64,000 bases of DNA, taken from positions 1 to 64,000 of the forward strand of contig NZ_JAYKKJ010000005.1 in NCBI RefSeq assembly GCF_035969385.1, read 5' to 3'. Made by a program: the position numbers and the translations under genes. The notes beneath the pieces are model-generated. The model had not been told where the DNA came from, made no database searches, and saw only the letters and a list, made by a program, of their open reading frames with translations. This document shows positions 42,375-51,346 of the stretch, piece after piece; positions within the stretch are counted from its first letter, which is position 1; each line of letters begins with the position of its first letter. The DNA comes from SELP01 sp035969385. GTDB lineage: Bacteria > Pseudomonadota > Alphaproteobacteria > Rhodobacterales > Rhodobacteraceae.

Positions 42375-43411
42375 TCCAGCACCCCGGCCAGAAGCGACCG
42401 CATCGGCAGCCGTTCCCGTTTGCGCTGCATTTCGAACAGGCCCATCGTGGTCCAGCCGACCAGTGAGGTCTCGATCCCGTCGGATTTGAAGGCCGCGCGC
42501 AGCGATTGTTCCACCTGCCGCCGGTGCGCCTTGGACATGGGCGCGAAATCCACCACGATCTGTCCGCCCAACCCCCGGAGGCGCAATGCCCGCGGCAGGG
42601 CGCGGGCAGCGGCAAGGTTGGCCTTCAGCGCCGCCGCCGGGGACGTATCGCCGCCGGTGTTCACGTCCACGGCAACCAATGCGCGGGTCGCCTCGACCAC
42701 CATCGACCCCTCCCCGATTGGCACCTCGGCCCGGCGGATTCCGTCGATTTCATCCAGAACGCCCAGCCGGGCAAACCCGCCCGGTTTGGTGACGACTTCG
42801 GCCCGGCCGGTCCAGTCGCGCCAGGCCAGAACATGGGGCCCGTCCCCATCGGTCAACGCCTCTGGGTCCGTGCCCTCGGCATCGCCTGTCACCGCCTCGG
42901 CCAGCGCCAGCATGGCGGCGATGTCCTCGGCAATCTCCTCTTCCCCGGCCCCGTCACAGGATGACCGCAGGATCAGCCCGTGCTCCGCCCCCTCCATCTC
43001 GGCATGGCCGATGGCAAGGATGCGGGCGCGTTCTTCCTCGTCCTCGACCTGCCGCGACAGGTTGATGCCCGGCGCGCCCGGAGTGACGATGGCATAGCGG
43101 CTTTTGAACAGGATCCGATTGGTCAACGGCACGGCCTTGCCATCCTCGGCATAACCGGTGACCTGCGTCAGGATCGGCTGGCCGGGACGCAGCCCTTTGC
43201 CCTGCCGCAAGAACCCCGTCTGCCCGTCGGGCAGGCGCACCATCATGCCGCCCTGCCCCTTCAGCGGCCGGTCACAAATCGCCCGGAAGATCGCGCCGGG
43301 GCGCGGCTGGCTGTCATCGTCGATCAGAAGATCGTCAAGCCGCCCGTCGACCATGCGCGCGGCGGCTTCGCGCCCGCCGATGTGGTCGAGAATGATTGTC
43401 CGGCCCTTCAT
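42371..43411 (-). CDS. Ribonuclease E/G-like protein
   Basis: A 346-residue protein of the RNase E/G family, shorter than E. coli RNase G (about 490). The C-terminal part includes the catalytic-domain signatures ALVAVDVNTGGD and GGQIVVDFAPM, with the metal-binding aspartates in DVNTG and DFAPM. The start at 43411 (MKGRT) overlaps the maf stop as ATGA. Expected role: RNA processing or decay. It lacks the zinc-link and small-domain region of full-length enzymes, as do other members next to maf and yacG in Rhodobacterales. Confidence 0.88.
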   Translation of the reverse strand: MKGRTIILDHIGGREAAARMVDGRLDDLLIDDDSQPRPGAIFRAICDRPLKGQGGMMVRLPDGQTGFLRQGKGLRPGQPILTQVTGYAEDGKAVPLTNRILFKSRYAIVTPGAPGINLSRQVEDEEERARILAIGHAEMEGAEHGLILRSSCDGAGEEEIAEDIAAMLALAEAVTGDAEGTDPEALTDGDGPHVLAWRDWTGRAEVVTKPGGFARLGVLDEIDGIRRAEVPIGEGSMVVEATRALVAVDVNTGGDTSPAAALKANLAAARALPRALRLRGLGGQIVVDFAPMSKAHRRQVEQSLRAAFKSDGIETSLVGWTTMGLFEMQRKRERLPMRSLLAGVLE

Positions 43412-43992
43412 GCCGCGCCTCCGTGAACTGGGTATCCCATCGCCTGCAACAGCCCCGCGGTTTCGGTCAGGGGTAGGCCGACGACCCCGGTGAACGATCC
43501 GTTGATCCACGGAATGAAGGCTCCGGCGGGCCCTTGGATGGCATAGGCGCCGGCCTTACCGTCCCAATCCCCGGTGGCGAGATAGCCGTTCACCTCGGCA
43601 TCCGACAGCCGCTTCATCTGCACGATGGTCAACACGTCGCGCACCTTGATCACCCCGTCCCGTTTTGCGGCAATGGCGGTGATCACCCGATGTCGGCGAC
43701 CGGAGAGCTTGTAAAGGAATTCCGCAGCTTCACCTGCGTCCTCGGGCTTGCCGAGGATCCGGCGGCCCAGTGCAACGGTGGTATCGGCGCAGAGCACGAC
43801 CTCGCCCGCCTCTGCCGGCACGGCCTCGGCCTTTTCGCGGGCCATGCGCTTGACGTAGTCGCGGGGTAGTTCGCCCTTTTGCGGGGTTTCGTCGATGTCG
43901 GGCGCGCGCACCGCATCAGGGCGCAGTCCGATCTGCGCCAAGAGCTCCAGCCGCCGGGGAGAACCGGAGCCGAGGATTAGTTTGGGTTGCAC
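43408..43992 (-). CDS. maf: Maf-family nucleotide pyrophosphatase
   Basis: A 194-residue protein matching Maf: LILGSGSPRRLELLAQIG at the N-terminus, the DIDETP motif, KAEAV and VLCADTTVALG (catalytic Asp) and IQGPAGAFIPWINGSFTGVVGLPL. Maf proteins hydrolyse modified or canonical nucleoside triphosphates (house-cleaning). No ATG suits; a GTG at 43992 starts VQPKLIL exactly at the conserved domain. It lies 2 bases after the inserted hypothetical gene and overlaps the RNase gene. Confidence 0.92.
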   Translation of the reverse strand: MQPKLILGSGSPRRLELLAQIGLRPDAVRAPDIDETPQKGELPRDYVKRMAREKAEAVPAEAGEVVLCADTTVALGRRILGKPEDAGEAAEFLYKLSGRRHRVITAIAAKRDGVIKVRDVLTIVQMKRLSDAEVNGYLATGDWDGKAGAYAIQGPAGAFIPWINGSFTGVVGLPLTETAGLLQAMGYPVHGGAA

Positions 43993-43994
43993 AG

Positions 43995-44564
43995 TCAACG
44001 TCCCAACACCGCCGTCTGAAATTTCTGCACTTCGCGTCCAATCCTTTGGTAATGGCGAGTACTCTTTTCGTCTCGAGGCGTCCAATCAACATGCCTACCC
44101 ACGAACCGTCCATTTCTAAATTTGAACATGTCAAGCCGATCTAGGGCACCGGCCCATTGTTTGACCATAGGTTCGTCGCTCAGCAGCCACCTTTCTGGGC
44201 GGCGGGTCGGTGCCGGGTTATTAACGTCAAAGGACCATGTGGGATCCTCGACGAACAGAATCGACTTCTCACCGTCAAGGTGAGGGGTAATATCTTCAAT
44301 CGCACCGGTTGTCCGCCGTAGAACTGCATGCCGTTCAGCTTCGAGCCAATGACCCTCAAATTCCCAAACTAGGAAACCAAAGACCGGGCTGCCTTCTCCG
44401 TCGCGAGCCGCATCAGCAACGTTGAAGAAGCACTCTAAGGGTTTGGCCCTATCGCGAGGCTGTACCGGCAAAACACACGGCTCAACCGAAGAGAGCTCGC
44501 GACAGAACCTTCTCACTTCAACAGAAACACCTTTCGGTGTGGTGATGTTCAATCGCAAACCCAA
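43995..44564 (-). CDS. Hypothetical protein inserted between infA and maf
   Basis: A 189-residue protein of unknown family with a TTG start at 44564 and no strong ribosome-binding site. The sequence is Trp- and Arg-rich in the C-terminal half (EDPTWSFDVNNPAPTRRPERW), with a WEFEGHWLEAERHAVLRRTTGAIEDITPH segment that looks enzyme-like. infA and maf are normally adjacent in this lineage, so the gene may be a later arrival. The codon use is less GC-rich at third positions than its neighbours. Function unknown. Confidence 0.6.
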   Translation of the reverse strand: MGLRLNITTPKGVSVEVRRFCRELSSVEPCVLPVQPRDRAKPLECFFNVADAARDGEGSPVFGFLVWEFEGHWLEAERHAVLRRTTGAIEDITPHLDGEKSILFVEDPTWSFDVNNPAPTRRPERWLLSDEPMVKQWAGALDRLDMFKFRNGRFVGRHVDWTPRDEKSTRHYQRIGREVQKFQTAVLGR

Positions 44565-44579
44565 GGGTTGGCTAGCGCA

Positions 44580-44798
44580 CTATTTGAAGCGATAGTTGAT
44601 CCGCCCCTTGGTCAGGTCATAGGGGGTCATTTCGACCTGCACCTTGTCGCCTGCCAGAACCCGGATGCGGTTCTTGCGCATCTTGCCTGCCGTATGCGCG
44701 ATGATCGTATGGCCGTTTTCCAGCTCGACCAGGAATGTCGCGTTCGGCAGGAGTTCCTTCACGACACCGGGGAATTCGAGCAGTTCTTCCTTGGCCAT
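44580..44798 (-). CDS. infA: Translation initiation factor IF-1
   Basis: The 72-residue OB-fold factor IF-1, highly conserved: MAKEELLEFPGVVKELLPNA, then ENGHTIIAHTAGKMRKNRIR and GDKVQVEMTPYDLTKGRINYRF. Binds the 30S A site during initiation. It precedes maf in the core cluster. Confidence 0.98.
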   Translation of the reverse strand: MAKEELLEFPGVVKELLPNATFLVELENGHTIIAHTAGKMRKNRIRVLAGDKVQVEMTPYDLTKGRINYRFK

Positions 44799-44881
44799 GT
44801 GATCTCCTGAATTGGTTCTTCGCGCCCGAATGCGCGACCGGCGCTTAAATGCGCCCGAAACCGCCGATTTTCAAGGGGCAA

Positions 44882-45766
44882 TCAGCGCAAGGACCGGATT
44901 GTGACCGTTTCGACCCGCCCGTCCTGTTCCGTCCAATGGGCGAAATTGCCAACCTGCCCGGTCTGACGCGGGGCGGCGATGGCTGCGGGGTCCACATCGG
45001 CAATGACCCAGCCGGGGGCATCGGTGTCGCCCTGGGCGAGGATCCCGTCAGAAGGCAGGCCGAAATCGGGCGGGCAGAAGAACCCGACGCGGCCCGTGCC
45101 GCTGTCCAGAACGTCACATCCCGCGACCCCACCCAGAACCGGAGCTTGCACGATCAGGCATTGCCCTTCGATGGCGCGGGCACGGCAGGACTGGCGGACG
45201 CGGGTCTGCCCGGCGGGAAAATCCGTGGCGGAAGGAACAAGGATCATATCCGCCCCGGCCTCGACCAATGCGCGGGCCTGAAGCGGGAATTCGCTGTCAT
45301 AGCAGATCAGCACCCCGATCCGGCCGAGCGCGGTGTTGAACAGCCGGATCTCGTGCCCCGGTGAGATTTGCATCTGGTGGCGTTCATAGGGGGTGAGGAT
45401 CAGCTTGTCCTGCCAGTCCAACTGCCCCTCGGGCCCGCACAGATAGGCGCGGTTCACCGTCCGCCCCACGGCGTCATGGGCGCAAAGGGACCCGGCAAGG
45501 ATCCAGACCCCGTTGTCCCGCGCCAGCCGCTGGTGCAAGGCGGCCCAATCCACGGCCCGGTCGGCCATGCGGTCGGCCCAGGTTGCAGGGGCCGGCTCTC
45601 CCTCGGGCGCGCCGATCAGCGCCGCCTCTCCGCCCGCGTATTCGGGAAAGACCAACAGATCGGCCCCCTGCCCCGCCGCATCCGCCACCCAGGCCGCCAG
45701 CTTCGCCTCCAGCGCCTCTTGGGTGCGGTGCCATCCGGGGCGATAGGCGCAGGCGGCGATCTTCAT
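44882..45766 (-). CDS. Carbon-nitrogen hydrolase (nitrilase superfamily)
   Basis: A 294-residue enzyme with the Glu-Lys-Cys triad of the nitrilase superfamily: Glu in VFPEYAG, Lys in DWQDKLILT and Cys in LICYDSEFP. Such enzymes hydrolyse amides or nitriles; the substrate is unknown. The start at 45766 overlaps the acetyltransferase stop as ATGA, indicating an operon with the two genes upstream. Confidence 0.88.
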   Translation of the reverse strand: MKIAACAYRPGWHRTQEALEAKLAAWVADAAGQGADLLVFPEYAGGEAALIGAPEGEPAPATWADRMADRAVDWAALHQRLARDNGVWILAGSLCAHDAVGRTVNRAYLCGPEGQLDWQDKLILTPYERHQMQISPGHEIRLFNTALGRIGVLICYDSEFPLQARALVEAGADMILVPSATDFPAGQTRVRQSCRARAIEGQCLIVQAPVLGGVAGCDVLDSGTGRVGFFCPPDFGLPSDGILAQGDTDAPGWVIADVDPAAIAAPRQTGQVGNFAHWTEQDGRVETVTIRSLR

Positions 45767-46350
45767 AGCGGTTTGATCCAGAATTGCAGGGGTTTTGGGG
45801 TCTCTTCAGGCTGACCGTGATCTTTCCAGCGGAAGATGGCAATGGCCCCGTCCAGCTTGCGGTATCCCCGTTTGCGCCAGAACCCGTCCAGTGGGACATA
45901 GGCCTCGGGCCGGTCGGGATGGTCGTCGGGCCGGATCACGCCGCAGAAGGCGGAATAAAGGTAACCGAGTGACCGCGCATGAGCCTCTCGCATGTCAAAG
46001 AACACGTGGCCCGCCCCCTGCCCCCGATATTCGGGCAAAAGCACGGATTCGGCGCAGTAGAATACGTCGGCCATGGGGATATCGACCTCCGCAAAGGCCT
46101 TGGCGAACTGATCGTCGTGACCCAGAAGCGGCGTCCCGGTCGAGGCGCCAACGATCCGGTCCCCGTCAAAGGCGGCAACCAGCACCGCGCGCGGGTTGTC
46201 GCGATAGCTGGACATGTATTGCCGTTCATAGTCCAGATCGCCATCGTACAGATATGGCCACGCCCGGAACACCTCGATCCGGAGGCGGGCAAGATCATCC
46301 AGCGCCGCCTCGACCTCGGCGCCGGTCAGGGTGCGAAACTCCAGCGTCAC
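45763..46350 (-). CDS. GNAT-family N-acetyltransferase
   Basis: A 195-residue acetyltransferase. The acetyl-CoA site is visible in SVLLPEYRGQGAGHVFFDMREAHA (Q/R-x-x-G-x-G/A motif), and the fold is complete from LEFRTLTGAEVEAALDDLARLRIEVF. It begins at GTG 46350, giving a GTGA overlap with the upstream stop; longer frames upstream are not credible. It forms an operon with the nitrilase and SnoaL-like genes. Acceptor unknown. Confidence 0.85.
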   Translation of the reverse strand: MTLEFRTLTGAEVEAALDDLARLRIEVFRAWPYLYDGDLDYERQYMSSYRDNPRAVLVAAFDGDRIVGASTGTPLLGHDDQFAKAFAEVDIPMADVFYCAESVLLPEYRGQGAGHVFFDMREAHARSLGYLYSAFCGVIRPDDHPDRPEAYVPLDGFWRKRGYRKLDGAIAIFRWKDHGQPEETPKPLQFWIKPL

Positions 46351-46751
46351 GCCGCCACCTGCGCCACCCAATCGGCAAGGTTGTAATAGGTTGTCACGCG
46401 CGAGATCTTTCCGTCCCGCAGTTCCATGAACGACCCGCCCGGCAAGCGGTAGGTCTGGCCCCGCGCCACGGGCAGGCCCGCGTCGGTTTGCAGATAGGTA
46501 CCGTTGACGATGAATTCGGCCGCCGCGCGGGTGCCGTCGTCGTTCGCGAAAATCACCATGTCCGTCAGCTCCTCCTTGTAGCAACGGGTCATGTGATCGC
46601 AGAAGGCCCTGAACAAATCCTTGCCGGTCCTGATCTTTCCCTCGTTGACGTGGTGGGCAACGTCCTCGGTCAGCTCGGCCAGCATGGCGTCGGTGTCGCC
46701 CGCGTTGAAGGCCTCGAAATAGCGGGTCAGGGTGGCGCGCGCGTCGGTCAT
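46347..46751 (-). CDS. SnoaL-like (NTF2-fold) protein
   Basis: A 134-residue protein of the nuclear transport factor 2 / ketosteroid-isomerase-like fold: LTRYFEAFNAGDTDAMLAELTEDVAHHVNEG, RAFCDHMTRCYKEEL, GSFMELRDGKISRVTTYYNLADW. This fold serves as an isomerase, hydrolase or binding domain; no specific activity can be assigned. First gene of a three-gene unit (with GNAT and nitrilase). Confidence 0.82.
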   Translation of the reverse strand: MTDARATLTRYFEAFNAGDTDAMLAELTEDVAHHVNEGKIRTGKDLFRAFCDHMTRCYKEELTDMVIFANDDGTRAAAEFIVNGTYLQTDAGLPVARGQTYRLPGGSFMELRDGKISRVTTYYNLADWVAQVAA

Positions 46752-46758
46752 CGTCGGT

Positions 46759-47235
46759 TCAACTCTCTCTTGCGGGGCCCCAGCGTTCGATCAGGCGGCC
46801 CATGATCTGATCCCGGGTCTGGCGGTAGCTGTCCAACCGCGCCTCCCGGCTTTCTCCCAGACCGGTGGGGTCAAGGATTGGCCAATACTCTACGTCCAGA
46901 TGAAAGACCCGCGTGAGCTCTAGCGCCCTTCTTTGGCTCGCGGGCGACAAGGCGATGACCAGATCGAAGGACGACAGGTCGTCGCCCCATTCCTGCATTT
47001 CGTCAAAGGACCGGGACCGGTGGCGGGACAGTTCCACCCCAAGCTCCTGACAGACGGTCACGGCGAATCCGTCAATCTCCAGATCGTTCTTCACGCCGAC
47101 GGACTGGATATAGCATTCCTGCCCGTAAAGCTTCTTCATGATGCCTTCGGCCATGGGCGAGCGCACCGAATTATGGTCGCAGCAAAACAGGACCGACTGG
47201 GGCAAAGGTGGAAAGGTTTTGTCCCCGTCCCCCAC
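46759..47235 (-). CDS. Low-molecular-weight protein tyrosine phosphatase-like protein
   Basis: A 158-residue protein with the C-x5-R catalytic loop CDHNSVRS near the N-terminus and the general-acid aspartate in WPILDPTG, typical of the LMW-PTP/arsenate reductase superfamily. Beside UPF0262 and hisD it belongs to a conserved Rhodobacterales cluster. Probably a protein phosphatase; arsenate reduction is an alternative, but the extra cysteines expected of thioredoxin-coupled ArsC are not clear. Confidence 0.85.
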   Translation of the reverse strand: MGDGDKTFPPLPQSVLFCCDHNSVRSPMAEGIMKKLYGQECYIQSVGVKNDLEIDGFAVTVCQELGVELSRHRSRSFDEMQEWGDDLSSFDLVIALSPASQRRALELTRVFHLDVEYWPILDPTGLGESREARLDSYRQTRDQIMGRLIERWGPARES

Positions 47236-47238
47236 CGG

Positions 47239-47718
47239 TCAGCCCCCCCAGTGCAGAACGCAGATAAGGGTGAACAGGCGGCGGGCGGTGTCGGTATCCA
47301 GTTCTGCCTTGCCTTCCAGCCGCTCCTGCACCACGCGGGCGCCTTCGTTGTGGATGCCACGGCGGGCCATGTCGATGGTTTCGATCTGGCTGGGGGCGGC
47401 GGTTTTCACAGCGTCGAAATAGCTTTCGCAGATCTGGAAATAGTCCTTCACCACCTGACGGAACGGCCCAAGCGACAAATGAAATTCGCCTGCCGGGGCG
47501 TCGGCCTCGGTGCGGATGTCAAAGACCAGCCGCCGGTCGCGGATCGCAAGGTTCAGCTTGTAGGGACCGGGCGGGATGCCCTTCCCGTCCGGGTCGGGAA
47601 GCACAAAGCTGTTGTCTTCAAGAAGGTCAAAGACCGCGACTTTGCGCTCCTGCTCGATCTCGGGCGTGGGCGGCGGCAGGTTGCTGTCGTCGATGCTGAT
47701 GTCGATGATCTTGGTCAT
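47239..47718 (-). CDS. UPF0262 family protein
   Basis: A 159-residue protein of the alphaproteobacterial UPF0262 family: ERKVAVFDLLEDNSF, GPYKLNLAIRDRRLVFDI, GEFHLSLGPFRQVVKDYFQICESYFDAVK and GIHNEGARVVQERLEGKAELD are its hallmark blocks. Function unknown. It lies 3 bases before the phosphatase gene and follows hisD by 4 bases. Confidence 0.93.
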   Translation of the reverse strand: MTKIIDISIDDSNLPPPTPEIEQERKVAVFDLLEDNSFVLPDPDGKGIPPGPYKLNLAIRDRRLVFDIRTEADAPAGEFHLSLGPFRQVVKDYFQICESYFDAVKTAAPSQIETIDMARRGIHNEGARVVQERLEGKAELDTDTARRLFTLICVLHWGG

Positions 47719-47722
47719 GCGC

Positions 47723-49027
47723 CTACCCCTCGTTCAACCGGTCAAGCCGTGCACGGACAGACAGGCCGTGGGCCTGAAGGCTTTCCGATGTGGCCAGCCG
47801 TTCGGCGGCAGGACCGATGGCAGCCAGCGCCTGAGGAGTCATCCGGGCAAGGGTGGTGCGTTTGACGAAATCCATCACGGACAATCCACTTGAAAACCGG
47901 GCCGACCGGGCAGTGGGCAGCACGTGGTTGGGTCCGCCGATGTAATCGCCAATCGCCTCGGGGGTCCAGCCCCCGATAAAGATCGCGCCCGCATGGGTGA
48001 CGCGGGCCGCCATCGCCTCGGCATCGTTCACGCACAGCTCCAGATGTTCAGGCGCGATCCGGTCGGACAGGGTTACGGCCTGTTCCATGCTCTCCACGGT
48101 GATCACCGCGCCGAAATCGCGCCAGCTGGCCCCGGCGATGGCCCGACGTTCCAGCGTCTCAAGCCGCTTGTCCACCGCGGCGGCCACAACCTGACCGAAG
48201 GCCGCGTCGTCTGTGATCAGGATCGACTGGGCGCTTTCGTCGTGTTCGGCCTGGCTGAGCAGGTCCAGCGCGATCCAGTGCGGGTCGTTGTCCCGGTCGG
48301 CGATGACCAGAATTTCCGACGGCCCCGCGATCATGTCGATGCCCACCTTGCCGAAAACCCGGCGCTTGGCCGCGGCGACAAAGGCGTTGCCCGGCCCGGT
48401 GATCTTGTCCACGGGCGGGATGGTGTCCGTGCCATAGGCAAGGGCCGCAATCGCCTGCGCCCCGCCGATGCGGTAAATCTCGTCCACCCCGGCAATCCGG
48501 GCCGCAAGGATCACCAGCGGATTCGTGACCCCATCGGGCGTCGGCACGGTGATGGCCAGCCGCGCGACCCCCGCCACCTTGGCCGGAATTGCGTTCATCA
48601 GCACCGAGGACGGATAGGATGCCAGCCCGCCCGGCACATAGAGGCCCGCCGCCGACACGGCCGTCCAGCGCCAGCCAAGCGAGGCGCCAGTGGCATCCTC
48701 CCAGCGGGCATCATCCGGCATTTGCCGTTCGTGGTAGGCGCGGATGCGTTCCGCGGCCAGTTCAAGGGCGGCGCGATCCTCGGGGCTGACCTTGGCGCAC
48801 TCCGCCTCGATCTCGGTCTCGGAAAACCGCAGAGTCTCGGCGGTCAACGTCAGCCGGTCGAATTTCGCGGTTAGCTCGATCACCGCCGCATCCCCACGCG
48901 CCCGCACATCGGCAATGATTCCGGCGACGGCGGCATCCACGTCCGGGCTGTCTTCGCGCTTCATCCCCAGAAGCGCGGAAAAGCGGGCTTCGAAATCGGC
49001 ATCACGGGTGGACAGAAAATGCGGCAT
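47723..49027 (-). CDS. hisD: Histidinol dehydrogenase
   Basis: A 434-residue enzyme performing the last two steps of histidine synthesis (histidinol to histidine, NAD+ and Zn2+ dependent). Recognised by VPGGLASYPSSVLMNAIPAKVAG, GGAQAIAALAYGTDTIPPVDKITGPGNAFVAAAKR, DMIAGPSEILVIAD, the catalytic region in SEHDE-like AEHDESAQ and APEHLEL. Length equals the family norm. It heads the run hisD-UPF0262-phosphatase. Confidence 0.97.
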   Translation of the reverse strand: MPHFLSTRDADFEARFSALLGMKREDSPDVDAAVAGIIADVRARGDAAVIELTAKFDRLTLTAETLRFSETEIEAECAKVSPEDRAALELAAERIRAYHERQMPDDARWEDATGASLGWRWTAVSAAGLYVPGGLASYPSSVLMNAIPAKVAGVARLAITVPTPDGVTNPLVILAARIAGVDEIYRIGGAQAIAALAYGTDTIPPVDKITGPGNAFVAAAKRRVFGKVGIDMIAGPSEILVIADRDNDPHWIALDLLSQAEHDESAQSILITDDAAFGQVVAAAVDKRLETLERRAIAGASWRDFGAVITVESMEQAVTLSDRIAPEHLELCVNDAEAMAARVTHAGAIFIGGWTPEAIGDYIGGPNHVLPTARSARFSSGLSVMDFVKRTTLARMTPQALAAIGPAAERLATSESLQAHGLSVRARLDRLNEG

Positions 49028-49103
49028 GGGCAGGCTCCTTCCCCCGCCTGATACAAGGGGCGGGGCCGGGCATCAATGCGGCGTTTGGGGTCTGGCCGCG
49101 CAC

Positions 49104-49598
49104 CTAGTCGTCCAGCCGCCGGATCAACTGGATTTCATCGACATAGTTGCCCTTGATGAGCAACGCGCGGGGGATCACGCCAAAGCGGACAAAGCCGTGC
49201 CGGGCGTAGGCGTCATAGGCGCGGGTGTTGGTTTCGGCCACCGACAGTTCGATCTGGGCCAGACCATCGGTGCGGCCCTGCGCAATCGCCGCTTCGATCA
49301 GCAGATCGACCGCCCCTTTTCCGCGCAACCGCTTGCGGACATAGACCGCGTGCAGGCTGGCGCGATGGCCTGCGTTGTGGCCGTCTTCCCGGTCATAGGC
49401 CAACAGCCCTTCCAGTCCCTTATCTGTCCAAAGGCCAAAAATCACCCCGTTTTCCAACCGCTGAATGTAGCGGGATTCGGGCAGGTTTTCCCATTGCGCG
49501 AGGGTCGAGCCATAGGCCTCGGGATGCAGGCGCAGCGCCTCCAGCCGGACATGGCGAAAGGCCAGCGCATCGGCGGCTGTCAACCGCCGGACAATCAT
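49104..49598 (-). CDS. GNAT-family N-acetyltransferase
   Basis: A 164-residue GNAT enzyme starting MIVRRLTAADALAFRHVRLEALRLHPEAYG, with the CoA-binding VRKRLRGKGAVDLLIEAA (R-x-x-G-x-G/A) and the C-terminal NTRAYDAYARHGFVRFG block. The acceptor is unknown. It overlaps the DUF2948 gene by ATGA (49595-49598). Confidence 0.88.
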   Translation of the reverse strand: MIVRRLTAADALAFRHVRLEALRLHPEAYGSTLAQWENLPESRYIQRLENGVIFGLWTDKGLEGLLAYDREDGHNAGHRASLHAVYVRKRLRGKGAVDLLIEAAIAQGRTDGLAQIELSVAETNTRAYDAYARHGFVRFGVIPRALLIKGNYVDEIQLIRRLDD

Positions 49599-50074
49599 TC
49601 GGGATGATCCGGCGTCTTCTTCGATGGCGCGATGTAGGGGCGGGTGACGTCCTGAAGGAGGATTTCCAGCGCATCGACCTCCAGCGCGATGGCCCCGTCC
49701 CCGGCAAGGGTCAGGGTCACGCGGCCGGTTCCGTCTTCGCCCGCTTCAAACGAGATGGACAAAAGCGACAGGATCACCTCGGAATCGCCGCGAGGTACCC
49801 CTTGGGATTGCACTTTTCGAACATCTTCGATGGACAGGACCGATTGGACCCTCTCCACCGCGCGGCGCCGGGTTGTGGCCCGGTCGGCGTCTTCCCAGCG
49901 GAACCGGTTCAGCAGGATCGCAAAGCGGCGCCGCCGAGGCAGCCACTGCATTTCCGACGCCGGGAACACCGCATCCTGCGCCAGCGCCGAGAGGACCGAC
50001 AGGTCCATCTCGTCCAGTGCCTTCAGGCGCAGCGGCTTGTCGCCGCCATCTTCGAAACGCGCGTCCCCGGTCAC
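49595..50074 (-). CDS. DUF2948 family protein
   Basis: A 159-residue protein of the alphaproteobacterial DUF2948 family: PLRLKALDEMDLSVLSALAQDAVFPASEMQWLPRRRRFAILLNRFRWE is characteristic, with the C-terminal LEVDALEILLQDVTRPYIAPS. Function unknown; it usually lies next to murA, with which it overlaps here (50071-50074). Confidence 0.93.
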   Translation of the reverse strand: MTGDARFEDGGDKPLRLKALDEMDLSVLSALAQDAVFPASEMQWLPRRRRFAILLNRFRWEDADRATTRRRAVERVQSVLSIEDVRKVQSQGVPRGDSEVILSLLSISFEAGEDGTGRVTLTLAGDGAIALEVDALEILLQDVTRPYIAPSKKTPDHPE

Positions 50075-51339
50075 TCGCCCGCCACCCTTTCGATCTGTGC
50101 GCCCACCGCGCCCAGCTTTTCCTCGACATGCTCATAGCCGCGGTCAAGGTGATAGACCCGGTTCACACGGGTTTCCCCCTCTGCCGCCAGCCCCGCCAGA
50201 ATCAGCGAGACCGAGGCCCGCAGATCGGTCGCCATGACCGGCGCGCCTTTCAGGCGGTCGACCCCGTGCACCGTGGCATGGCCGCCGTGCACCTCGATAC
50301 TCGCCCCCATGCGGACAAGTTCCGGGGCATGCATGAAGCGATTCTCGAAAATCTTCTCTTCCAGCACGCTGGTGCCCTCGGCGGTGCAGAGCATCGCCAT
50401 CATCTGCGCCTGAAGGTCCGTGGGGAACCCGGGGAAGGGTTCGGTGGTCACGTCCACCGCGCGGGGGCGGTCGCCGTTGCGGGCCACTTTCAGCCCTTCG
50501 GCGGTTTCCGTCACCTCGACCCCGGCCTGATGCAGTTTTTCGACAAAGCTTTCGACCAGCGACAGGCGGCCGCCGATGCATTCCACCTCGCCCCCGGCGA
50601 TCACCGGGGCCAGCATATAGGTGCCCAGTTCGATCCGGTCGGTCACCACCTGATGGGTCGCGCCGCCCAGACGGTCCACACCCTGCACCTCGATCCGGGT
50701 GGTGCCATCGCCTTCGATCTGGGCGCCCATCTTGCGCAGACAATCGGCCAGATCGACGATCTCGGGTTCGCGCGCGGCGTTGTTGATCACCGTGGTGCCC
50801 TTGGCCAGCGTCGCGGCCATCAGCGCATTTTCCGTCGCCCCGACCGAGGCAAAGCGGAAATCAATGGTGCCGCCTTTCAGGCCACCCCGGGCGACCGCGT
50901 GAAGATAACCATCCTTCAACTCGATCTCGGCCCCCAGCGCCTCGAGCGCGGTCACATGCAGGTCCATCGGACGCGCCCCGATCGCGCAGCCGCCGGGCAG
51001 CGACACGACCGCATGGCCCTCGCGCGCCAAAAGCGGGCCCAGCACGAGGTTCGACGCGCGCATCTTGCGCACGATTTCATAGTCCGCAGTGGTCGAATTC
51101 AACCCGTGGCTCGACAGCACCTGCACCTTGCCGTCATGCAGCGCGGACACCTCGGCCCCCAGCGACTGCAACAGTAGCGTCATCGTCTTGATGTCGGACA
51201 GGCGCGGCGTGTTGGTCAGGGTCAGCGGTTCCTCGGACAGAAGGGTTGCCGGCATCAGGGTCAGCGCCGCGTTCTTCGCCCCCGCGATCCTGATCTTGCC
51301 CTTCAGCGGCGTGCCGCCCTTCACGATAATCGAATCCAT
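50071..51339 (-). CDS. murA: UDP-N-acetylglucosamine 1-carboxyvinyltransferase
   Basis: A 422-residue enzyme catalysing the first committed step of peptidoglycan synthesis (PEP transfer to UDP-GlcNAc). The start at 51339 (MDSIIVKGG) is at the family's N-terminus. The GAKNAAL motif and the active-site cysteine in PGGCAIGARPMDLH, the target of fosfomycin, are intact, so no intrinsic Cys-to-Asp resistance. The C-terminal part FPGFPTDLQAQMMAMLC is also typical. Confidence 0.97.
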   Translation of the reverse strand: MDSIIVKGGTPLKGKIRIAGAKNAALTLMPATLLSEEPLTLTNTPRLSDIKTMTLLLQSLGAEVSALHDGKVQVLSSHGLNSTTADYEIVRKMRASNLVLGPLLAREGHAVVSLPGGCAIGARPMDLHVTALEALGAEIELKDGYLHAVARGGLKGGTIDFRFASVGATENALMAATLAKGTTVINNAAREPEIVDLADCLRKMGAQIEGDGTTRIEVQGVDRLGGATHQVVTDRIELGTYMLAPVIAGGEVECIGGRLSLVESFVEKLHQAGVEVTETAEGLKVARNGDRPRAVDVTTEPFPGFPTDLQAQMMAMLCTAEGTSVLEEKIFENRFMHAPELVRMGASIEVHGGHATVHGVDRLKGAPVMATDLRASVSLILAGLAAEGETRVNRVYHLDRGYEHVEEKLGAVGAQIERVAGE

Positions 51340-51346
51340 AGCCTGC

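Noticed and set aside
45795..46805. 336-codon plus-strand frame
   Set aside because: Antisense to the GNAT and SnoaL genes; Arg/Pro-rich shadow.
49042..49065. GC-rich hairpin upstream of hisD
   Set aside because: CCCCGCC/GGCGGGG can pair but there is no T-run, and it lies in the 5' flank of hisD; too weak to call a terminator.
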